NCBI GenBank assembly: GCA_003233025.1
Contig: QIKS01000262.1
Span: forward strand, 1 to 7,712
Direction of reading: 5' to 3'
DNA from: Hellea balneolensis
Lineage (GTDB): Bacteria; Pseudomonadota; Alphaproteobacteria; Caulobacterales; Maricaulaceae
Length of the DNA stretch: 7,712 nucleotides
This document shows, one piece after another, positions 1 to 6,517 of this stretch. Each line of letters opens with the position of its first letter. Position 1 is the stretch's first letter. A program made the translations under genes and the position numbers. The notes below the pieces were generated by a model. It ran no database searches and had not been told where the DNA came from. It saw only the letters and a list, made by a program, of their open reading frames with translations.

Positions 1-696
1 TACACCCATAGCGGCGTTATGGCTTCTGCTTTGGCCATGGACAAACACCGGGCTAAAATTGTGCTGTCCAGTCTCGGTATTCACACGCCCAAGGGAAAGC
101 TGGTTGACAGGCACAAAGCGGCGCAAAAACATGTGATGAAGCCGCCCTATGTGATTAAGCCCAATGCCCAAGGTTCCAGCGTCGGCGTTTATGTTGTCGA
201 GAAAGGGGCAAGCCGCCCGCCCCTGGACGTTGCCATGAACGAAAAAATGGGCGCAGAAATCATTGCCGAAAAATTTGCGCCGGGGCGCGAATTGACCGTT
301 GCCGTCTTGAACGGCAAAGCGTTGTGCGTGACGGAAATCGTCTCCCATACCGGCTTTTACGATTATGAAGCTAAATATGCTCACGGGGGTTCCAGCCATA
401 TTGTACCAGCGGACATTCCTAAATTGGTCGCCGATATTTGTATGGACTGGGCGGCGAAAGCGCATCAGGCGCTAGGCTGTCGGGGGCTGACACGGGCTGA
501 TTTTCGTTATGATGATAGCGGCTCTCAAAAAAATCTGACAAAAAAGCATATAGTAAACAAAATCGTAATGCTTGAGCTCAATACTCAACCGGGAATGACG
601 CCAACATCGCTTGCCCCTGAACAGGCACAGCATCTTGGCATGGATTTTCGCCAGCTTTGTCGCTGGATTGTTGAGGACGCTACATGGCCAAGATAA
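1..696 (+). CDS. ddl: D-alanine--D-alanine ligase, C-terminal part (5' end outside window)
   Basis: This is an ATP-grasp ligase that joins two D-alanines for the peptidoglycan precursor in the cytoplasm. The frame is open from base 1, and the first residues (YTHSGVMASALAMDK) match the conserved YTGSGVxASAL-MDK segment of Ddl. The ATG at 19 is therefore internal, and roughly 85-90 N-terminal residues are missing. Visible motifs are the ATP-binding YVIKPNAQGSSVG (about 145-189), ELTVAVLNGKAL, and GFYDYEAKY (352-378). The Mg-binding residues are an Asp at 499-501 (RADF), Glu at 574-576 and Asn at 580-582 in ELNTQPGMTPTSL. Between the RADF strand and ELNTQPG there is a Lys/Asn-rich insertion of about ten residues, encoded by an A-rich patch, that is not in the E. 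coli protein. All visible catalytic residues are intact, so it is probably active. The 3' end overlaps ftsQ by 13 nt, suggesting one operon. Confidence 0.96.
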   Translation, partial: YTHSGVMASALAMDKHRAKIVLSSLGIHTPKGKLVDRHKAAQKHVMKPPYVIKPNAQGSSVGVYVVEKGASRPPLDVAMNEKMGAEIIAEKFAPGRELTVAVLNGKALCVTEIVSHTGFYDYEAKYAHGGSSHIVPADIPKLVADICMDWAAKAHQALGCRGLTRADFRYDDSGSQKNLTKKHIVNKIVMLELNTQPGMTPTSLAPEQAQHLGMDFRQLCRWIVEDATWPR

Positions 697-1604
697 ACAG
701 ATTAGCCACTGCCAAAACCAGAAGACCGCCTAAACATATGCCGCCCCGTCCCGCCCCTGCCAAGCGCAGTGCTGCGCTCAAGCCGGGGCTTCGCAGTGCG
801 CGAAATTGGGCGACGGCGCAGCTGCGTGCTGCCAGTTATTCACGTAAGCGGCTGGTGCGGCTGATTATGGCTGGTTTGTTAGTGTTGCTGGCCAGCCTTT
901 GGGTGGCCTTGTGGTTTGGCGGATTTTTGCCAGACATAAAATCGGCCACTGACCGGTTTGCCAAAACCCGGCTGATGAGCATGGGCTTTGTTGTCAAACA
1001 TATTGACGTTGTCGGCGAGGGCCGGATTTCCGAAGCACAAGTGCGTGCCGTTTTGGGCGTGCAGCCGGGGGACTATCTGTTTGATATGGATATCCAAAAC
1101 GCCCAGGGACGTATTCAATCCTTAAATTGGGTGGAGAGCGCCATTGTTCGCAGGCTCTGGCCGGACAGGATTGCGGTTTATGTCAATGAGCGCGGCCCCT
1201 ATGCTTTGTGGCAAGAGGGCGGGCATATGCGTTTGGTGGATAATACCGGCATTGTCATTGACGATATCAAACTTGCTCGCTTCAACCAAAAACCGCTTAT
1301 TGTTGGCGTCGGGGCGCACATAAAGGCCAAAGAATTTCTCGATATTGTCTCTGGTTATCAAGGCGTAGCCGTCAGGGCAGAAGCTTTTGTCTATATTGGT
1401 ACGCGGCGTTGGGACATCATTTTAAAAGACGGTGGGACGCGGGTGCTTTTACCTGAGCATAATCCGGGCGGAGCTTTGGCTTTGCTGGATATGTATGCCA
1501 AATCCCATAATTTGCTGGATCTGGATTTGGGCAGTATCGATTTGCGCATTGAAGGACGTGTGACACTTAACCCCCGCAAGCCGGAACATAATCGGAGAGC
1601 CTAA
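684..1604 (+). CDS. ftsQ: Cell division protein FtsQ
   Basis: This is a bitopic inner-membrane divisome protein that connects the FtsZ/FtsA ring to the septal peptidoglycan synthase complex (in E. coli through FtsB/FtsL). The 306-residue product has a basic, Pro/Arg-rich cytoplasmic N-terminus (1-57), one transmembrane helix (about 58-80), a periplasmic POTRA domain (about 103-171, starting at GFVVKHIDVVGEGRIS and including LNWVESAIVRRLWPDRIAVYV), and a C-terminal FtsQ/DivIB domain. The start is supported by a GAGG at 673-676, seven nt upstream, inside the end of ddl. The 13-nt overlap with ddl and the 1-nt overlap with ftsA (TAATG) suggest translational coupling. The long Arg/Pro-rich tail resembles other alphaproteobacterial FtsQ proteins. 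The identification rests on domain layout plus position, because FtsQ is poorly conserved in sequence. Confidence 0.95.
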   Translation: MAKINRLATAKTRRPPKHMPPRPAPAKRSAALKPGLRSARNWATAQLRAASYSRKRLVRLIMAGLLVLLASLWVALWFGGFLPDIKSATDRFAKTRLMSMGFVVKHIDVVGEGRISEAQVRAVLGVQPGDYLFDMDIQNAQGRIQSLNWVESAIVRRLWPDRIAVYVNERGPYALWQEGGHMRLVDNTGIVIDDIKLARFNQKPLIVGVGAHIKAKEFLDIVSGYQGVAVRAEAFVYIGTRRWDIILKDGGTRVLLPEHNPGGALALLDMYAKSHNLLDLDLGSIDLRIEGRVTLNPRKPEHNRRA

Positions 1605-2884
1605 TGTCCTTTTTTGGCGGACGTTCGGGAACGTCAAACCCGGAAATTGTTGCAATTCTCGATGTTGGCTCCAGCAAAACCGTTTGCTTGATCGGCCGCG
1701 TAGAGCCGGATTTGGGTGTCAGGATATTGGGCGCAGGCAGTCATGCCAGCGCCGGACTTAAATGCGGCGCCGTGGTTGATATGCAGCTGGCCGAACAGTC
1801 AATTCGCCAGGCCGTGCAAAAAGCGGAAGAAGCCGCCAAGCTGGCGATTTCCTCTGTTGTTGTCAATATTTCCACGCGCTCTTTGCGCTCGCGCCATATT
1901 CATGTGGACACGAAAATTTCCAATGCAGAGGTAACCGACCGGGATTTGCAGCGGGTTATTGATACCGGATTGGCGGAGTTCGATTTGCCTGATCAGGCGA
2001 TTTTACATGCTTTGCCCTTAAATTGGACGGTTGATGACGAGCGCGGTATTCGCGATCCACGCGGTATGTTTGGCCAGATGCTTGGCGTTGATCTGCATTT
2101 CGTAACCTCCGGTGTTGGTGTCTTGCGCAATCTGGCCCATTGTATTGAACGCTGTCATTTGCGCATCGCCGGCATGCGGGCTTCGCCTTATGCGGCGGGC
2201 AGCGGGGTTTTGGTTGAGGACGAGCTGGATTTGGGCGTCACCCTGATTGATATGGGCGGCGGGATTACCACCGTCGCCGTCTTCCACGACCGCACCTTGG
2301 CTTTTGTTGACGCGGTTGGCGTTGGCGGGCAGAACGTCACATCGGATATTGCCACAGGGGTAACATCACCTTGGGAAGCTGCGGAACGGATAAAAACCCT
2401 TTATGGCTCGGCGTTGGAAAGCCCTGGTGATGACCAGCAAATGGTGCCGTGTCCGCCTATGGGCGCCCAAGACGAGCTGCACCACGAGCCTTTGAGCCTG
2501 GTGACCAGTATTGTCCGCTCGCGGGTTGAGGAAACTTTTGAAATTCTGCGTGACCGGCTTAAGGCGGCAGGAGCGGACGGGTTTGCGGGCCGGCGCATTG
2601 TTTTGACCGGCGGTGCGGCCGAGTTATCGGGCGCGCCGCAATTGGCGGAATATATCTTTAAGAAACGCGCCCGCATTGGTCGCCCGCACGGACTTGTCGG
2701 GCTTCCAGATCATATGTCCGGGCCAGATTACGCCGTTGCTTGCGGGTTGATAAAGCAGGTTTTGGATAAGAAGAAGCAGATTATTTCAGGCCCGCCCGAC
2801 CTTTCTGGAAACCGGGTTCGCACGAAACGATATGTCGGTGGGGGGCTGGGCCAGTCAATGCGCTGGCTTAAGGAGAATTTTTAA
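1604..2884 (+). CDS. ftsA: Cell division protein FtsA, actin-like membrane anchor of FtsZ
   Basis: This is an actin-fold ATPase that tethers FtsZ filaments to the inner membrane and recruits later divisome proteins. The 426-residue product has the phosphate-1 loop AILDVGSSKTVCLIG (about 17-31), the FtsA-specific 1C subdomain (about 98-172), the phosphate-2 loop LIDMGGGITTVAVF (about 214-227), and the adenosine motif VLTGGAAELSG (about 333-343). A flexible basic stretch leads to the C-terminal amphipathic membrane-targeting helix SMRWLKENF (418-426). Length is normal for the family (about 420). A GGAGAG at 1594-1599 lies four nt before the ATG, and the start shares one base with the ftsQ stop. 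A segment around 275-295 (SPGDDQQMVPCPPMG) looks like the usual variable surface loop. No key residue appears to be missing. Confidence 0.98.
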   Translation: MSFFGGRSGTSNPEIVAILDVGSSKTVCLIGRVEPDLGVRILGAGSHASAGLKCGAVVDMQLAEQSIRQAVQKAEEAAKLAISSVVVNISTRSLRSRHIHVDTKISNAEVTDRDLQRVIDTGLAEFDLPDQAILHALPLNWTVDDERGIRDPRGMFGQMLGVDLHFVTSGVGVLRNLAHCIERCHLRIAGMRASPYAAGSGVLVEDELDLGVTLIDMGGGITTVAVFHDRTLAFVDAVGVGGQNVTSDIATGVTSPWEAAERIKTLYGSALESPGDDQQMVPCPPMGAQDELHHEPLSLVTSIVRSRVEETFEILRDRLKAAGADGFAGRRIVLTGGAAELSGAPQLAEYIFKKRARIGRPHGLVGLPDHMSGPDYAVACGLIKQVLDKKKQIISGPPDLSGNRVRTKRYVGGGLGQSMRWLKENF

Positions 2885-2900
2885 CGCAAATATTACTTAT

Positions 2901-2929
2901 TTTTCACACCCATTAACGGATGGTAAACT
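2901..2929 (+). promoter_or_regulatory. Possible ftsZ promoter (upstream candidate)
   Basis: TTTTCA (2901-2906) and TAAACT (2924-2929) lie 17 nt apart, each matching four of six positions of the sigma-70 consensus. Transcription would begin near 2936, leaving a leader of about 50 nt that includes the AAGGG ribosome site at 2974-2978. The -10 overlaps the CtrA-like box at 2913-2927, which would fit repression. This is inference from weak hexamers. Confidence 0.25.
2913..2927. promoter_or_regulatory. Candidate CtrA-type box upstream of ftsZ
   Basis: The sequence reads TTAA-N7-TAAA, one mismatch from the TTAA-N7-TTAA site bound by the alphaproteobacterial cell-cycle regulator CtrA. It sits 58 nt before the ftsZ start. 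CtrA is known to repress ftsZ in Caulobacter, so location and lineage fit. A one-mismatch match in AT-rich DNA can occur by chance, and the regulator itself is not in the window. Confidence 0.3.
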
Positions 2930-2942
2930 GTTTTGGCAGACT

Positions 2943-2971
2943 TTGGTCATTAAGCATTTACAAACCATAAT
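2943..2971 (+). promoter_or_regulatory. Possible ftsZ promoter (downstream candidate)
   Basis: TTGGTC (2943-2948) and CATAAT (2966-2971) are separated by 17 nt; the -10 matches five of six consensus positions. Initiation would fall near 2978, which would cut the AAGGG ribosome site (2974-2978) off the message and leave it nearly leaderless. That makes this candidate less natural than the upstream one despite its better -10. Confidence 0.2.
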
Positions 2972-2984
2972 TTAAGGGTGAACC

Positions 2985-4400
2985 ATGAGCATCAATCTGT
3001 CATTACCAAAGGCTGTTGAATTAACGCCAAGAATCGTTGTCATCGGCGTTGGCGGCGCTGGCGGTAACGCTGTTAACAATATGATTGCATCTGGTTTGGA
3101 CGGCGTCGAATTTGTCGTCGCCAATACGGACGCCCAGGCTTTGGCCATGTCAAAAGCGGAACGACGCGTCCAGATGGGTGCTGCGATCACCCAAGGATTA
3201 GGCGCAGGCATGCGTCCTGAAGTTGGCGAGGAGTCGGCGGAAAATTCGATTGCCGAAATTATGGAACATCTTGATGGTGCTCACATGCTTTTCGTTGCCG
3301 CCGGTATGGGTGGTGGTACGGGTACAGGTGCGGCTCCGATTGTCGCACAAGCTGCGCGTGAACGGGGTATTCTGACTGTCGGGATTGTCACCAAGCCGTT
3401 TCAATTTGAAGGTTCCAAGCGGATGAGACTGGCCGAGGCGGGTATCGAAAAACTTTATGCTTGCGTTGATACCCTCTTGATCATTCCCAATCAAAACCTG
3501 TTTCGTGTTGCAACAGAAAACACGACAATGACCGATGCCTTTGCGATGGCAGACGAGGTTTTGAATTCCGGTGTGCGCAGTATTACTGATCTGATGGTCA
3601 TTCCAGGGGAAATAAATCTGGACTTTTCTGATGTAAAAACTGTCATGGAGCAAATGGGCAAAGCGATGATGGGCACGGGCGAAGCAACAGGCGAGCGCCG
3701 GGCTGTTGAAGCGGCAGAAAGCGCTATCTCAAACCCATTGCTGGACGATGTATCTTTGGCGGGCGCCAAGCGCGTGCTGGTTAATATCACGGGCGGTGAA
3801 GATCTGACACTTTTCGAAGTTGACGAAGCCGCCAATCTGATCAAAAGCCAGGTTGATCCCGACGCCGATATTATTGTGGGCACAGCCTGTGATAGTGATC
3901 TTGAAGGCATTATCAGAATTAGCGTTGTTGCAACCGGTGTTGAAGGTTCTGGCGGGGCTGCGATTAAACCGCAGGCCGTAGCTGAAATACCCAAGCCGAT
4001 AGCGACTAGGTGGCAAGCTGAAGCCGATGTTGAAGTTCTGGACCAGGTTATTGCAGATGAAAGCCGTGAAGATGAGGCGGTATCGGAGATGCTTGCGAAG
4101 GAAGACGATATCGTTGAGAAACCGGCGGAATATGGATATCGGCAGCCAAATATTCAGACACCTGTTGATTATGAGAAAAAGGTGAAACTTGCGCCTGATG
4201 CACCGGTTAGAGTTAGCCCGCCTGAAAATCAGACGGTTGTTAAACGTCCATTTGGGTTTTTTGGTAGAAAGAAATCAGTTCCGATTGTCTCTGAGGCAGA
4301 AACGCCGCAAGCGTCCGGCGAACATGTGGGTGATTTGTTTGGCGCAGACACCGAAGACAATCTTGAAATTCCGTCTTTCATGAGACGCGATAGCCATTAG
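2985..4400 (+). CDS. ftsZ: Cell division protein FtsZ, tubulin-like GTPase
   Basis: This GTPase polymerises at mid-cell into the Z-ring that organises division. The 471-residue product has the N-terminal nucleotide-binding loop [13 protein letters not shown] (21-33), the tubulin signature GGGTGTG (109-115), and the synergy (T7) loop NLDFSDV (211-217), whose Asp213 and Asp216 correspond to catalytic positions. The globular core ends near residue 325. An acidic, probably disordered linker of about 130 residues follows, containing an aromatic/basic patch PFGFFGRKK (422-430). The conserved C-terminal peptide LEIPSFMRR (460-468) is the docking tail for FtsA and other partners. The length lies between short gammaproteobacterial (about 383) and long rhizobial (near 590) forms, as expected in Alphaproteobacteria. 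AAGGG at 2974-2978 lies six nt before the ATG. The 100-nt gap from ftsA and the hairpin after the stop suggest ftsZ is at least partly expressed on its own. Confidence 0.99.
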   Translation: MSINLSLPKAVELTPRIVVIGVGGAGGNAVNNMIASGLDGVEFVVANTDAQALAMSKAERRVQMGAAITQGLGAGMRPEVGEESAENSIAEIMEHLDGAHMLFVAAGMGGGTGTGAAPIVAQAARERGILTVGIVTKPFQFEGSKRMRLAEAGIEKLYACVDTLLIIPNQNLFRVATENTTMTDAFAMADEVLNSGVRSITDLMVIPGEINLDFSDVKTVMEQMGKAMMGTGEATGERRAVEAAESAISNPLLDDVSLAGAKRVLVNITGGEDLTLFEVDEAANLIKSQVDPDADIIVGTACDSDLEGIIRISVVATGVEGSGGAAIKPQAVAEIPKPIATRWQAEADVEVLDQVIADESREDEAVSEMLAKEDDIVEKPAEYGYRQPNIQTPVDYEKKVKLAPDAPVRVSPPENQTVVKRPFGFFGRKKSVPIVSEAETPQASGEHVGDLFGADTEDNLEIPSFMRRDSH

Positions 4401-4402
4401 TC

Positions 4403-4482
4403 TTAAGGCCGTGTTGCGCACAGGTTTTTGTTTTTATCTCCGGGTTTATTGCCGAGGCGGTAATATTGTGCTTGGGCCTTAA
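4403..4482. repeat. 8-bp inverted repeat TTAAGGCC / GGCCTTAA spanning the terminator-like hairpin
   Basis: TTAAGGCC at 4403-4410 is perfectly complementary to GGCCTTAA at 4475-4482, with 64 nt between the arms. The left arm is also the left side of the terminator-like hairpin, so the two pairings exclude each other in RNA. Whether this long-range pairing forms is unknown. Confidence 0.4.
4405..4435 (+). terminator. Probable rho-independent terminator after ftsZ
   Basis: Starting 5 nt after the ftsZ stop codon, AAGGCCGTGT (4405-4414) can fold over a TGC loop onto GCAC-A-GGTTTT (4418-4428). The stem has one bulged A and three G-T pairs and runs into a T-rich tract (TTTTTGTTTTTA). Shape and position fit an intrinsic terminator or a leaky attenuator. 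The stem is imperfect, so strength is uncertain. Confidence 0.45.
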
Positions 4483-4501
4483 CCCTTTGTAATTCCATAA
4501 T
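4472..4501 (+). promoter_or_regulatory. Possible lpxC promoter
   Basis: TTGGGC (4472-4477) and CATAAT (4496-4501) lie 18 nt apart; the -10 has five of six consensus bases. A start near 4508 would place the GTGTAACA tandem repeat at about +13 to +31 and give a leader of about 105 nt. A second weak pair, TTGTTT (4545-4550) with GATTAT (4568-4573), lies nearer the gene. Both are inferences from sequence alone. Confidence 0.25.
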
Positions 4502-4520
4502 ATTACATCCCTGTTAGGAA

Positions 4521-4538
4521 GTGTAACACAGTGTAACA
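4521..4538. repeat. Tandem direct repeat GTGTAACA with 10-nt period, candidate operator
   Basis: GTGTAACA occurs at 4521-4528 and again at 4531-4538, exactly one helical turn apart. The first copy also forms an inverted repeat with TGTTA at 4512-4516 (TGTTA-N7-TAACA). Direct repeats about one turn apart are typical of dimeric binding by OmpR/PhoB-family response regulators. It lies 75-92 nt before the lpxC start. The regulator is not identified. Confidence 0.35.
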
Positions 4539-4612
4539 AGGCTTTTGTTTGTTGGTTGGCGGTTATGGATTATCTTCCACTTATAGCGCTGTGAAAGGTA
4601 TGTGACACCGGT

Positions 4613-5527
4613 ATGAATTTAAACCTCGTAAAACGGCAGGCGACTTTAGCGGCACCGGCTATGTGTGCTGGTATCACCTTGCACGGCGGTGAACATGTCA
4701 GGCTTGTTTTAAAACCAGCCCCCGTTGGCACGGGCATTTTATTCATTCGCACAGACATCAAAGATCGGGATAACCGCATTGTTGTTCGTCCGGGTGCGGT
4801 GACCAAGGTCAAACAATGCACCACGATTGCCAATGCGGCTCATATATCCGTGGCCACTATAGAGCATCTCATGGCAGCTTTGGCGGCGGCGGGTGTCGAT
4901 AATCTGGTTATTGAACTTAATGGCCCTGAACTGCCTGCACTCGATGGCAGCGCCGAACCTTTTTTGAAGCTGATCGAGCAGGTTGGGGTTGTTTCCCAAT
5001 ACGCGCCGCGCCGATACATTAAAATTTTAAAGCGAGTTGAGGTGACCTTGGCCGAGGCTTGCGCCTTTATTGAGCCTGCCCCTTGCCTGCAATTGGATGT
5101 TACCATTGATTTTGCCGAAAGCGCCATTGGTCGCCAACGCATTGAAATTGAACCCGATGTTAAAGATTTTCGAGACCGGCTGGCTTCGGCCCGCACCTTT
5201 GCCCGCTCACATGAAGTGGCCGCATTGCGTCAAGCGGGCCTCAGCAAAGGCGGTTCTTATGACAATGCCGTTGTTGTTGACGGCGAGAAAATTTTAAACC
5301 CTGGCGGCTTGCGTTATCGGGATGAATTTGTCCGCCACAAAGCCTTGGATTTGATGGGCGATCTTTATGTGGCGGGGCCAATATTGGGCCGGGTCACCAC
5401 GATATGCGGTGGACATGCAACAAACCATGCGTTGTTGACAGCCCTGATGGCAGACCCAAATGCGTGGAGATTTACCCATCTTAAAGCAGCCGTTTCTTCT
5501 CTTGAAGAATTCTCGCCCGCACTGTAA
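4613..5527 (+). CDS. lpxC: UDP-3-O-acyl-N-acetylglucosamine deacetylase LpxC
   Basis: This Zn-dependent cytoplasmic enzyme catalyses the committed step of lipid A synthesis, removing the acetyl group from UDP-3-O-acyl-GlcNAc. The 304-residue product is full length for the family. Visible features are RQATL...AGITLHGGEHV near the N-terminus, ISVATIEHLMAAL (78-90) with Glu84 and Zn ligand His85, PALDGSAEPF (108-117), GGSYDNAVV (213-221), FVRHKALDLMGDL (239-251) with Zn ligands His242 and Asp246, and GGHATNHALL (266-275) with the catalytic His268. The ATG at 4613 is the first possible start in frame, because TGA lies at 4592-4594, and the next Met (17) would remove a conserved strand. The only purine-rich ribosome-site candidate, GAAAGG at 4593-4598, is 14 nt away, which is unusually far. 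The 212-nt gap from ftsZ, with a terminator-like hairpin and promoter-like elements, suggests partly independent control. Confidence 0.98.
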   Translation: MNLNLVKRQATLAAPAMCAGITLHGGEHVRLVLKPAPVGTGILFIRTDIKDRDNRIVVRPGAVTKVKQCTTIANAAHISVATIEHLMAALAAAGVDNLVIELNGPELPALDGSAEPFLKLIEQVGVVSQYAPRRYIKILKRVEVTLAEACAFIEPAPCLQLDVTIDFAESAIGRQRIEIEPDVKDFRDRLASARTFARSHEVAALRQAGLSKGGSYDNAVVVDGEKILNPGGLRYRDEFVRHKALDLMGDLYVAGPILGRVTTICGGHATNHALLTALMADPNAWRFTHLKAAVSSLEEFSPAL

Positions 5528-5647
5528 GACAGGCTTTCCAAGAATTAATCGAGTTTACAGCGTTATCTGTTTGACGCCACCGTAAAAATCTGGTTGTGCT
5601 GCTAGAAGAAATTATTATCGGCGTAACCAAAATATATGAGCTGAATT

Positions 5648-6511
5648 ATGAAGAAAACACAGTCTTCATCACATAAGATAATTAAGGCCATTGCCCTTGC
5701 GGGCGTCATGGGTGTGTTGGCCAGTGGCTGCTCCACATTTGGCGGCAACAAAAAAGCGCAACTTACTTATGAAGAACGCCCCGCCGAAGCTCTTTACAAC
5801 AATGCGGTTGAGAGAGCGGATGCGCGCCGTTGGGACGAAGCTATTTTGTTTTTTGACGAAGTAGAGCGCCAGCATCCATTCTCGCGTTGGGCGCGCCGGG
5901 CGATGTTGATGTCAGCATTTTCCAATTATCAAGCCGGTAATTCTGACGCATCTATTTCATCGGCGCAGCGTTTTATCAGCCTGCATCCTGGCAATAAATC
6001 GACGCCCTATGCTTATTACTTGATCGCCATTACCCATTATGAGCGGATTTTTGATGTTGGCCGTGACCAGGCGACGACGGTGGCCGCCGAAGCGGCCTTG
6101 CAGCAAATTGTCCGCCGTTATCCAGATTCGGATTATGCCCGCGACGCCCGGCTAAAGCTGGAGTTAACTCACGACCATTTGGCCGGTAAGGAAATGGCAG
6201 TGGGCCGTTGGTATTTAAAGCAAAACCAGCATTTGGCTGCCATTGGCCGGTTTAAAAATGTTGTCAAAAGATATGAGACAACGTCTCAGGTTGAGGAGGC
6301 TTTGCACCGGTTGGTTGAATCTTACGTATCCTTGGGCCTTATCGGCGAAGCCAAGCAAGTTGGTTCGGTGCTGGGGTATAATTATCCAGCAGGGGAATGG
6401 TATTTGGACAGTTATAATCTATTGTCAAAATACGGCGTTGATCTTGATACAGAGATAAAAATCGAACGCAAAAGAGGGTATTGGCGCCGTCTGCGCGAGC
6501 GCCTGTTCTAG
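5648..6511 (+). CDS. bamD: Outer membrane assembly lipoprotein BamD (ComL/YfiO family)
   Basis: This periplasm-facing lipoprotein belongs to the BAM complex, which folds barrel proteins into the outer membrane through BamA. The 287-residue product begins with a lysine-containing n-region, a hydrophobic stretch (about 14-25) and a lipobox ASGC with lipidated Cys28; the -3 residue is Ala rather than the commoner Leu. TPR-type helical pairs follow, for example LYNNAVERADARRWDEAILFFDEV (49-72), a pair over about 83-116 ending LHPG, one ending RRYPDSDYARDA (156-167), and one over about 184-210. The C-terminal tail (271-287) is strongly basic. The start at 5648 is fixed by an in-frame TGA at 5642-5644; GAG at 5638-5640 is a weak ribosome site. 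The 120-nt gap from lpxC holds a near-consensus -35 (TTGACG, 5571-5576) but no convincing -10 and no clear terminator, so read-through from lpxC is possible. recN follows after 6 nt. Confidence 0.96.
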   Translation: MKKTQSSSHKIIKAIALAGVMGVLASGCSTFGGNKKAQLTYEERPAEALYNNAVERADARRWDEAILFFDEVERQHPFSRWARRAMLMSAFSNYQAGNSDASISSAQRFISLHPGNKSTPYAYYLIAITHYERIFDVGRDQATTVAAEAALQQIVRRYPDSDYARDARLKLELTHDHLAGKEMAVGRWYLKQNQHLAAIGRFKNVVKRYETTSQVEEALHRLVESYVSLGLIGEAKQVGSVLGYNYPAGEWYLDSYNLLSKYGVDLDTEIKIERKRGYWRRLRERLF

Positions 6512-6517
6512 GCCCGG

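Noticed and set aside
19..21. ATG at 19 as the true start of ddl
   Set aside because: The frame is open to base 1 and the six codons before the ATG encode the conserved YTxSGV segment, so this Met is internal.
3031..3035. GAATC (CcrM-type methylation site) as a regulator of ftsZ
   Set aside because: It is a single site inside the coding region; such pentamers occur often by chance.
3198..3994. Long open frames on the minus strand across ftsZ (3198-3653 and 3491-3994)
   Set aside because: They lie opposite a clearly functional ftsZ, have no recognisable domain or good ribosome site, and overlap each other; they are shadows of its codon use.
5557..5570. ACAG-N6-CTGT hairpin after lpxC as a terminator
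   Set aside because: The stem is only 4 bp and no T-tract follows.
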